Part shown: piece by piece, positions 1 to 5,361 of the stretch
Layout: each line of letters begins with the position of its first letter
How positions within the stretch are numbered: the first letter of the stretch is position 1
Assembly (NCBI GenBank): GCA_018109965.1
Contig: JAGBFE010000325.1
Location: forward strand, 1 to 5,663
Origin: Oscillospiraceae bacterium
GTDB taxonomy: Bacteria > Bacillota_A > Clostridia > Oscillospirales > Ruminococcaceae
Length of the DNA: 5,663 nucleotides
Direction of reading: 5' to 3'
Notes under the pieces: model-generated
What the model saw: the letters and a program-made list of their open reading frames with translations, nothing else
Told to the model about the DNA's origin: nothing
Database searches by the model: none
Translations under genes and position numbers: made by a program

Positions 1-183
1 CAAAGGCTGTGACAAAGACAGTACCTTTTGAACGAAATTCCAAGAGAGCACGGAAAAGGTGAGAGCCGTGTAAAAGTAGTTTTTAAGGGAACATCACTTT
101 CGAGCTGCGGTGCCGAACGTTTTTTTACCATTAAGTGCCGACGGAGTTTCACCGTTAAAGGAAAAACATATGATAGTATGTTG

Positions 184-230
184 TAATAGGTGGTTTATAA
201 ACAAAGATATTTACTGTCTTTGTCCTGTTA
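184..230 (+). promoter_or_regulatory. T-box antiterminator helix
   Basis: The antiterminator can be drawn directly. Lower helix TAATAGG 184-190 pairs with CCTGTTA 224-230 with one G·U pair. A one-sided bulge, 191-200, begins with the tRNA-binding TGGT. The upper helix ACAAAGA 201-207 pairs perfectly with TCTTTGT 217-223. Its 3' half (218-227) is the 5' half of the terminator stem, so only one of the two can form. The bulge is 10 nt as drawn, against 7 nt in canonical T-boxes. Confidence 0.85.
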
Positions 231-260
231 TAATTTCAGGACAAAGGCATTTTTTATTTT
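218..260 (+). terminator. Conditional terminator of the ileS T-box
   Basis: A perfect 10-bp stem, CTTTGTCCTG 218-227 with CAGGACAAAG 237-246, encloses a 9-nt loop. It is followed by a T-rich tract from 250 to 260. It lies 58 nt upstream of the ileS start codon and shares its 5' arm with the antiterminator. That makes it the regulated attenuator rather than the end of an upstream gene. Confidence 0.92.
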
Positions 261-304
261 TCGATAAATATATTACAGATACATCAAAACACAAAAATTT
301 TTAT

Positions 305-310
305 GGAGGA
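305..310 (+). promoter_or_regulatory. Ribosome binding site of ileS (decides the start)
   Basis: GGAGGA ends 7 nt before the ATG at 318. An in-frame ATG at 303 overlaps this Shine-Dalgarno sequence and has no upstream site of its own. Translation should therefore begin at 318, giving an N-terminus MYKKVPTDLNF, which is the usual form for this family. Confidence 0.9.
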
Positions 311-317
311 AAACAAA

Positions 318-3300
318 ATGTACAAAAAAGTACCTACCGACTTAAACTTTGTGCAGAGAGAAAAGGAAGTGCTCAATTTCTGGAACGAAAACCAGATTTT
401 TGAAAAGAGCATGGAACAGACAAAACAGGGCCAAACCTACACATTCTACGACGGCCCTCCTACAGCAAACGGCAAGCCGCACATCGGCCACGTTCTCACA
501 CGTGTTATCAAGGATATGATTCCAAGATACCACACAATGAAAGGCGAATTTGTGCCAAGAAAAGCAGGCTGGGACACACACGGTCTGCCTGTTGAACTGG
601 AAGTTGAAAAACTTGTTGGCATCAACGGCAAAGAACAGATTGAGGCTTACGGCCTTGAACCATTTATCGCAAAATGTAAAGAAAGCGTTTGGAAATACAA
701 AGGTATGTGGGAAGATTTTTCCGGTACAGTTGGTTTCTGGGCTGATATGGACGACCCATATGTAACATATCACGACGATTTTATCGAAAGTGAATGGTGG
801 GCACTCAAAACAATCTGGGAAAAAGGCTTGCTTTACAAAGGCTTCAAAATTGTTCCTTACTGCCCACGCTGCGGCACACCGCTTTCCAGCCACGAAGTTG
901 CACAGGGCTACAAAGATGTTAAAGAACGCTCTGCAATTGCAAAATTCAAAGTTAAAGGCGAAGATGCACACATCCTTGCATGGACAACCACACCTTGGAC
1001 ACTGCCTTCCAACGTTGCACTGTGTGTAAACCCAAAAGAAGAATATGTAAAGGTAAAAATGGTTGAAGACGGTGCTGTTTACTATATGGCACATGCACTG
1101 TGTGACAAAGTGCTCGGCGAAGACAAATACGAAGTGCTCGAAACATATGTAGGTACAGACCTTGAATACAAGGAATACGAACCACTGTGGAACTTTGTAT
1201 CTCCAAAAGAAAAATGCTGGTATGTTGTATGCGACAGCTATGTAACCCTTACAGACGGTACAGGCGTTGTTCACATTGCACCTGCATTTGGTGAAGACGA
1301 CGCAAATGTTGGCCGCAAATACAATCTCCCTCTCGTTCAGCTTGTTGACGGCAAAGGTGAAATGACAGCCGAAACAAAATGGGAAGGTATGTTCTGCAAA
1401 AAAGCTGACGAAGAAATCCTCAAAGACCTGCGCGAAAACGGTAAGCTCTTTGCAGCACCAAAATTTGAACACAGCTATCCACACTGCTGGCGCTGTGACA
1501 CACCGTTAATATACTATGCACGCGAAACCTGGTTCATCAAAATGACAGCTGTTCGCGAAAATCTTATCCGCAACAACAACACAATCAACTGGATTCCAGA
1601 ATCTATCGGCAAAGGCCGTTTTGGTGACTGGCTGGAAAACGTTCAGGACTGGGGCATCTCCCGTAACAGATACTGGGGTACACCACTGAACATCTGGGAA
1701 TGTGAATGCGGCCACAAACACGCAATCGGTTCAAAGGCAGAACTCAAGGCAATGAGCCCTAACTGCCCTGACGAAATCGAACTTCACCGTCCATTCATCG
1801 ACGAAGTTACAATCACCTGCCCTGAATGCGGCAAGCAGATGAAACGTGTACCGGAAGTTATCGACTGCTGGTTTGACTCCGGCTCAATGCCATTTGCACA
1901 GCACCACTATCCATTTGAAAACCACGATTTGTTTGAAGCACAGTTCCCTGCAAACTTTATCAGCGAAGCTGTTGACCAGACTCGTGGCTGGTTCTACTCA
2001 CTGCTGGCAATCTCCACACTGCTCTTTGACAAAGCTCCGTTCAAAAACGTAATCGTTCTCGGTCACGTTCAGGACGAAAACGGTCAGAAAATGTCCAAGT
2101 CCAAAGGCAACGCAGTAGACCCGTTCGATGCGCTTGAAACATATGGTGCCGACGCTATCCGCTGGTACTTCTATGCAAACAGTGCACCTTGGCTGCCAAA
2201 CCGTTTCCACGGCAAAGCAGTTACCGAATATCAGCGTAAATTTATGGGTACATTGTGGAATGTTTACGCATTCTTTGCACTCTATGCTGATATCGACAAA
2301 TTTGATCCAACAAAATACACACTTGACAAAGCTACACTGTCTGTAATGGACAGATGGCTTCTTTCCAAACTCAACAGCACAGTAAAAGCGGTTGACGACC
2401 ACCTTGCAAACTACCGCATTCCTGAAACTGCAAAGGTTCTGCAGGAATTTGTGGACGATATGTCCAACTGGTATGTTCGCCGCAGCCGTGAACGCTTCTG
2501 GGCAAAAGGCATGGAACAGGACAAAGTCAATGCTTATATGACACTGTGGACAGCACTTGTTACACTGTCCAAAATTTCAGCACCGATGATTCCGTTCATG
2601 ACAGAACAGATTTATCAGAACCTTGTGCGCACAACTGACGAAAACGCACCGCTTTCTGTACATCTGTGCTCATTCCCAGAATGTGACGAAAGCTTTATCG
2701 ATGCTGACCTGGAAGCTGATATGGCTCTTGTGCTTGAAGTTGCAACACTTGCAAGAAGTGCACGTAATGTTTCCGGCATCAAAAACCGTCAGCCACTTTC
2801 CAAAATGTATGTAAAAGCTGACCGTGAACTCAACGACTACTACAAGGCAATCCTTGCAGATGAGCTCAATGTAAAAGAAGTTGAAGAAATCAGCGACGCA
2901 AGCGGCTACATCAGCTACAACTTTAAACCACAGCTTAAAACACTCGGTCCAAAATACGGCAAACGCCTTGGCGAAATCCGTACAATGCTGGCAGAGCTTG
3001 ACGGCGGCAAAGCAAAAGCAGAACTTGACCGTGACGGACAGATTGTGCTCAGCAGTCCAAACGGCGATATCACTCTCACAGCCGAAGACCTGCTTATCGA
3101 AACAAAACAGACCGAAGGCTTTGAATCTGTTGCTGACAACAACGTTATTGTTGCTCTTGATACACAGCTTACAGATGCACTTATCGAAGAAGGCTTTGTG
3201 CGCGAAATCATCTCCAAACTGCAGACAATGCGTAAAGACGCAGGATTTGAAGTTATGGACCACATTGACGTATTCGTAAGCGGCAACGAAAAGGTTAGTG

Positions 3301-3437
3301 CTGTTATGACTGCAAATGCAGAGGAAATCAAAGAAAACGTACTTGCAGATTCCCTCACAGTTGCTGCAGCTGAAGGATACACAAAAGACTGGGATATCAA
3401 CGGCGAAAAAGTTGTATTTACAGTGGTAAAAAAGTAA
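318..3437 (+). CDS. ileS: Isoleucyl-tRNA synthetase, eukaryote-like (type 2) form
   Basis: This cytosolic class Ia enzyme charges tRNA-Ile with isoleucine using ATP and hydrolyses mischarged Val-tRNA-Ile. The product is 1039 aa, full length for the family. In the Rossmann catalytic core, HIGH is at residues 55-58, the GWDTHGLPVELEVEK signature at 84-98 and WFDSG at about 518-522. KMSKS is at 591-595, followed by KGN. In the CP1 editing domain, WTTTPW begins at W222, and H319...D328 sits in an HIAPAFGEDD block whose last Asp matches the editing Asp of E. coli IleRS. Cysteine pairs C182/C185, C390/C393, C462/C464 and C501/C504 may bind zinc. A helical anticodon-binding domain starts near residue 640, followed by a C-terminal region from about 860. 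I see no CxxC...CxxC zinc finger at the extreme C-terminus, where type 1 bacterial enzymes have one. This, with the WGISRNRYWGTPL and KMSKSKGN wording, suggests type 2, a group that includes mupirocin-tolerant enzymes. Drug response is inference only. Expression is controlled by the upstream T-box. Confidence 0.97.
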   Translation: MYKKVPTDLNFVQREKEVLNFWNENQIFEKSMEQTKQGQTYTFYDGPPTANGKPHIGHVLTRVIKDMIPRYHTMKGEFVPRKAGWDTHGLPVELEVEKLVGINGKEQIEAYGLEPFIAKCKESVWKYKGMWEDFSGTVGFWADMDDPYVTYHDDFIESEWWALKTIWEKGLLYKGFKIVPYCPRCGTPLSSHEVAQGYKDVKERSAIAKFKVKGEDAHILAWTTTPWTLPSNVALCVNPKEEYVKVKMVEDGAVYYMAHALCDKVLGEDKYEVLETYVGTDLEYKEYEPLWNFVSPKEKCWYVVCDSYVTLTDGTGVVHIAPAFGEDDANVGRKYNLPLVQLVDGKGEMTAETKWEGMFCKKADEEILKDLRENGKLFAAPKFEHSYPHCWRCDTPLIYYARETWFIKMTAVRENLIRNNNTINWIPESIGKGRFGDWLENVQDWGISRNRYWGTPLNIWECECGHKHAIGSKAELKAMSPNCPDEIELHRPFIDEVTITCPECGKQMKRVPEVIDCWFDSGSMPFAQHHYPFENHDLFEAQFPANFISEAVDQTRGWFYSLLAISTLLFDKAPFKNVIVLGHVQDENGQKMSKSKGNAVDPFDALETYGADAIRWYFYANSAPWLPNRFHGKAVTEYQRKFMGTLWNVYAFFALYADIDKFDPTKYTLDKATLSVMDRWLLSKLNSTVKAVDDHLANYRIPETAKVLQEFVDDMSNWYVRRSRERFWAKGMEQDKVNAYMTLWTALVTLSKISAPMIPFMTEQIYQNLVRTTDENAPLSVHLCSFPECDESFIDADLEADMALVLEVATLARSARNVSGIKNRQPLSKMYVKADRELNDYYKAILADELNVKEVEEISDASGYISYNFKPQLKTLGPKYGKRLGEIRTMLAELDGGKAKAELDRDGQIVLSSPNGDITLTAEDLLIETKQTEGFESVADNNVIVALDTQLTDALIEEGFVREIISKLQTMRKDAGFEVMDHIDVFVSGNEKVSAVMTANAEEIKENVLADSLTVAAAEGYTKDWDINGEKVVFTVVKK

Positions 3438-3462
3438 TTAAAACAATTTAACAGTTTTTACG

Positions 3463-3483
3463 GGAAGGCCCAGAGGGTATTCC
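3463..3483 (+). repeat. Small GC-rich hairpin just after ileS
   Basis: GGAA 3463-3466 pairs with TTCC 3480-3483, and CCC 3469-3471 pairs with GGG 3475-3477. A 2x2 internal loop separates the two stems and AGA caps the inner one. The element lies 25 nt after the ileS stop codon and stands out against AT-rich surroundings. It has no U-tract, so it is not itself a terminator. It could be an mRNA-stabilising or processing element, or chance. Confidence 0.3.
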
Positions 3484-3533
3484 ACATAATAAAACATCGT
3501 TTCTATATTACAATTTTTGCGTCTGAATTGTTC

Positions 3534-3576
3534 AAAAAGGCACTGACATACACAAAGTATGGCAGTGCCTTTTTTC
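3534..3576 (+). terminator. Rho-independent terminator of ileS
   Basis: A long hairpin has an outer stem AAAAAGGCACTG (3534-3545) with CAGTGCC (3563-3569) plus the following T's. After one mismatch, an inner stem CATAC 3547-3551/GTATG 3557-3561 closes on an ACAAA loop. The run of T's at 3570-3575 completes it. It lies about 100 nt beyond the ileS stop with no gene between. Confidence 0.92.
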
Positions 3577-3599
3577 ACTTATCATTCATCAAAAATTGA

Positions 3600-3803
3600 G
3601 GTATAGAAATGCACACACCTGCAAAACGGCAGTTTTTGTGCAAATGCAATGAAAATTGCCGCAGGCATACTTTGTGTCTGGCAAGGCAATTTGAAGCTGT
3701 CAGTTGCCAAAACAATGCCTTTTTGCAGGCGATGTTTTATTGTGCGGAACACCCTAATGCCTTCCCGTTTTTTATTGTAGGGGACGGCGTCCCCGACGTC
3801 CCG
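3600..3803. repeat. Non-coding stretch of imperfect hairpins, probable intergenic repeat element
   Basis: No credible gene is seen between the ileS terminator and the regulator promoter. The stretch is instead full of inverted repeats: 3627-3636 with 3652-3661 (CGGCA/TGCCG core, 10 pairs including one G·T); GGCAA 3685-3689 with TTGCC 3704-3708; 3711-3720 with 3727-3736; and a GC-rich block at 3780-3803, where GGGGACG can pair with either of two downstream CGTCCC copies. GGGGACG-type blocks like the last resemble dispersed intergenic repeats of clostridial genomes. That is recognition from memory, not a search result. An ORF from 3609 across this DNA has no protein-like features. Exact boundaries and any target-site duplication could not be defined. 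Confidence 0.4.
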
Positions 3804-3804
3804 T

Positions 3805-3833
3805 TTGACATAATATATATTGTACGTTACAAT
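3805..3833 (+). promoter_or_regulatory. Sigma-A-type promoter of the MocR-like regulator gene
   Basis: A consensus -35 box TTGACA (3805-3810) is separated by exactly 17 nt from TACAAT (3828-3833), a one-mismatch -10 box. Transcription would start near 3840, leaving a leader of about 40 nt before the ATG at 3883. The -35 box directly abuts the GC-rich repeat block ending at 3803. Confidence 0.82.
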
Positions 3834-3834
3834 A
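3818..3834. promoter_or_regulatory. Candidate operator: perfect inverted repeat over the -10 box
   Basis: TATTGTACGTTACAATA is a perfect 7-bp inverted repeat around a 3-nt centre. Its right half contains the -10 hexamer. A dimeric GntR-type winged helix bound here would block RNA polymerase. The first gene downstream encodes such a protein, so autorepression is the simplest reading. No second copy was noticed in the window. Confidence 0.6.
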
Positions 3835-3882
3835 AAACTGATAATATAAAAACTTTGATTTTGAAAGGTTTTGCATATTCAG

Positions 3883-4971
3883 ATGATTTACAGTATTGAC
3901 AAAAACGGCAAAGCGGCATATATGCAGCTTTATGAACAGGTGCGAAAAGATATTGTCAAAGGCATTTACCCTTACGGCTCAAAATTGCCGTCAAAACGCA
4001 TAATGGCGGAGGAAACAGGGGTGAGCGTTATCACCGTGCAGCATACATATGAAATTCTGTGCGATGAGGGTTATGTGGAAAGCCGCCAGCGCAGCGGTTA
4101 TTATGTTCTTTACAGAGAAAAGGATTTTATTTCCACCACAGACACATCTGCTGTTGCGGCGGTAAAAAACACTGAAATTCCCGGCACAAAAAACGCTTTT
4201 CCTTTTTCGGTGCTCAGCAAAACAATGCGCAAGGTGCTCAGTGACTATGGCGAAGAAATCCTTTCAAAATCTCCAAACCAGGGCTGTATTGAACTGCGCA
4301 GTGCAATTTCGGCTTATCTGACCCGCAGCACAGGCATCAATGTTCAGCCACAGCAGATAGTTATCGGTGCAGGGGCGGAATATCTTTACAGTCTTACTGT
4401 GCAGCTTTTGGGTAACGATAAAAAGTTTGCACTTGAAGACCCAAGCTATGAAAAAATCCATCAGGTTTATACAGCAAACGGTGTGCAGTGTGATATGCTG
4501 CGTATGGCAGCGGACGGCATACATACCTCCGAGCTTGAACGTACCGATGCTACAGTGCTGCACATCACACCTTTCAACAGCTATCCAAGCGGTGTTACGG
4601 CAACAGCGACAAAAAGATACGAATATATCCGCTGGGCTGAAAAGCGGGGCGGGGTAATTATCGAGGATAACTATGCGTCAGAACTTACAGTTTCAATGAA
4701 AAATGACGACACGGTTTTTTCCCTTTCCAACACCTGTTATGTAATTTATATCAACACCTTTTCCGAAACCGTTGCCCCGTCAATGAGGGTTGGCTATATG
4801 GTTCTGCCACAGCCTATGGTATCGGATTTTGAAAACAAGCTGGGCTTTTATTCCTGCACTGTACCTGTGTTTGAACAGTATGTGCTGGCAGAGCTTATCA
4901 ACAACGGCGACTTTGAACGCCACATCAACCGTGTACGCCGTCAGCGCAGAAAAGAAAAGCAGGGCAGATAA
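3883..4971 (+). CDS. MocR/GntR-family regulator with degenerate aminotransferase-like domain
   Basis: Predicted cytosolic transcription factor of 362 aa. Residues about 7-75 form a GntR-type winged helix, with the family block LPSKRIMAEETGVSVITVQ at 35-53 and the wing GYVESRQRSGYYV. A fold-type I aminotransferase domain follows: ELRSAISAYL, G162-A-G-A-E, TPFNSYPSG, and D262-N-Y264 in the pyridine-contacting block. Family members such as GabR use PLP as effector, held by a Lys 33 residues after that Asp (D279/K312 in GabR). Here that position is E295, in TFSETVAPSMRVGYM. The protein also ends about 67 residues after E295, short of the region carrying the GabR substrate Arg, so it is about 100 aa shorter than canonical MocR proteins. 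It may be a PLP-independent regulator, a natural short subfamily, or a decaying gene; the intact frame argues against simple decay. I chose the ATG at 3883 (MIYSID...). A TTG at 3871 is only 2 nt from the weak AAAGG site (3864-3868), too close, but the chosen spacing of 14 nt is long. Confidence 0.85.
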   Translation: MIYSIDKNGKAAYMQLYEQVRKDIVKGIYPYGSKLPSKRIMAEETGVSVITVQHTYEILCDEGYVESRQRSGYYVLYREKDFISTTDTSAVAAVKNTEIPGTKNAFPFSVLSKTMRKVLSDYGEEILSKSPNQGCIELRSAISAYLTRSTGINVQPQQIVIGAGAEYLYSLTVQLLGNDKKFALEDPSYEKIHQVYTANGVQCDMLRMAADGIHTSELERTDATVLHITPFNSYPSGVTATATKRYEYIRWAEKRGGVIIEDNYASELTVSMKNDDTVFSLSNTCYVIYINTFSETVAPSMRVGYMVLPQPMVSDFENKLGFYSCTVPVFEQYVLAELINNGDFERHINRVRRQRRKEKQGR

Positions 4972-4996
4972 AAGAAAGCGTATAAACTATTGTAAT

Positions 4997-5002
4997 GGGG
5001 TG
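4997..5002 (+). promoter_or_regulatory. Ribosome binding site of the 43-aa ORF
   Basis: GGGGTG lies 5 nt before the ATG at 5008 and 25 nt after the regulator stop codon. It is a better site than the one in front of the regulator and is the main sign that this short frame is translated. Confidence 0.6.
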
Positions 5003-5007
5003 ACATA

Positions 5008-5139
5008 ATGAACAATGAATTGAAAATAATAATTGCAATTATCAGCATTATGATTGCAGTATTTATAATTGTTTTGCTGCTTATAAGCGGAGTGAATTTG
5101 AGTGGAATGGAAATCCACAGGGGAATAAAACTTAACTGA
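5008..5139 (+). CDS. Small single-helix membrane protein, 43 aa, function unknown
   Basis: I do not recognise this peptide. It starts MNNELK, continues with a strongly hydrophobic stretch at residues 7-29 made of Ile, Val, Leu, Ala, Met and Phe, and ends with a short polar tail containing E35, H37, R38 and K41. Twelve of 43 residues are Ile. The hydrophobic stretch is long enough for one membrane-spanning helix. There is no lipoprotein cysteine and no clear signal-peptidase site, so it is probably an anchored peptide. Orientation is uncertain. It begins 36 nt after the regulator stop with no promoter or terminator between, and a terminator follows 20 nt after its own stop, so it should be co-transcribed with the regulator. 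It could be a sensor partner, a small transporter accessory, a toxin-like peptide or a non-functional frame. Evidence for coding is the ribosome binding site, the membrane pattern and the tight placement. Confidence 0.55.
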   Translation: MNNELKIIIAIISIMIAVFIIVLLLISGVNLSGMEIHRGIKLN

Positions 5140-5158
5140 ATTCAAAAATTGACAGATA

Positions 5159-5207
5159 AAAATACCTATCAAACACTGTACAGTGCTCTGATGGGTATTT
5201 TGCTTTT
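5159..5207 (+). terminator. Rho-independent terminator of the regulator/small-protein unit
   Basis: The outer stem AATACCTATCA (5161-5171) pairs with TGATGGGTATT (5189-5199) with one T·G pair, extended by flanking A's and T's. Inside lies the 12-nt palindrome CACTGTACAGTG (5174-5185). The 3' side runs into TTTT, GC, TTTT (5198-5207). It closes the upstream unit and separates it from the transporter gene. Confidence 0.85.
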
Positions 5208-5276
5208 GAATTTGTAGTCATATTATCATAATGTTCTGATTTGTGAAATCTGGTTATATAAAAACTTTCTTTTTTG

Positions 5277-5293
5277 GATATTTATTTAATATC
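5277..5293. promoter_or_regulatory. Candidate operator: inverted repeat upstream of the ECF S gene
   Basis: GATATT (5277-5282) and AATATC (5288-5293) form a perfect 6-bp inverted repeat with a 5-nt spacer, covering the -35 region of the promoter below. The -35 sequence is poor, so the site could serve an activator as well as a repressor. AT-rich DNA yields such repeats by chance fairly often. Confidence 0.35.
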
Positions 5294-5308
5294 AAATTGG
5301 GATATAAT
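5280..5308 (+). promoter_or_regulatory. Probable promoter of the ECF S component gene
   Basis: A perfect -10 box TATAAT stands at 5303-5308. The only -35 candidate at 17-nt spacing is ATTTAT (5280-5285), which is weak. The start point would be near 5315, giving a leader of about 47 nt. That is too short for the larger vitamin riboswitch classes. The 8-bp palindrome GTCCGGAC at 5326-5333 lies within this leader. Confidence 0.6.
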
Positions 5309-5361
5309 GGAAGCATAAGATAAAAGTCCGGACAAATTTAACGGAAAGCAGGAACAAAGAT

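Larger units (their letters stand above)
1..262 (+). promoter_or_regulatory. T-box riboswitch (tRNA-Ile sensing) upstream of ileS, 5' base cut by window edge
   Basis: This leader binds tRNA-Ile and makes ileS transcription depend on the tRNA being uncharged. Stem I is recognisable. A kink-turn has tandem GA pairs (11-12 with 102-103) and a TGT bulge (8-10). A short helix follows (14-17 with 97-100). The specifier loop has AGTA at 20-23 opposite GAACATCA at 89-96, with specifier codon ATC at 93-95. Next come helix CCTT 24-27/AAGG 85-88 and a distal stem CACGG 49-53/CCGTG 66-70 with AGAGAG- and GGTGAGAG-type loop sequences. A stem III candidate lies at 141-155. The T-box proper (AGGTGGT, 188-194) presents TGGT at 191-194, complementary to an ACCA tRNA 3' end, which fits the A discriminator of tRNA-Ile. 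The antiterminator and terminator helices exclude each other. The promoter and base of stem I lie outside the window. Assignment to Ile rests on ATC plus the downstream gene and is strong. Confidence 0.93.

Noticed and set aside
303..317. Upstream ATG at 303 as the ileS start
   Set aside because: It overlaps the GGAGGA ribosome binding site, which is ideally placed for the ATG at 318. Family members begin at the MYKK position.
110..403. 97-aa open frame across the T-box leader into ileS
   Set aside because: It starts on GTG inside stem I, crosses the terminator and overlaps ileS in another frame. The DNA is explained by the T-box structure.
342..1484. 380-aa open frame on the - strand inside ileS
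   Set aside because: It is antisense to a strongly conserved synthetase gene, with Cys/Phe-rich low-complexity composition and no recognisable domain. It arises from codon bias on the opposite strand.
2670..3400. Overlapping - strand frames opposite the 3' part of ileS
   Set aside because: These are shadow frames with biased composition and no domain signals, lying antisense to an intact gene.
3609..3899. 96-aa open frame between ileS and the regulator
   Set aside because: It has no good ribosome binding site, runs through inverted repeats and the regulator promoter, and overlaps the regulator start. The peptide looks like a translated intergenic repeat.
4790..5008. 72-aa + strand frame overlapping the end of the regulator, considered as a frameshifted C-terminus
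   Set aside because: The frame past 4971 shows none of the C-terminal blocks of MocR proteins, so a simple frameshift does not restore the missing region.
4987..5172. 61-aa - strand frame opposite the small membrane peptide
   Set aside because: It runs through the terminator and has no ribosome binding site. The + strand frame has a strong one.
5309..5361. Possible vitamin riboswitch before the ECF S gene
   Set aside because: The leader is only about 47 nt after the inferred start point, and no thiamine, FMN, cobalamin, preQ1 or other known consensus could be made out.
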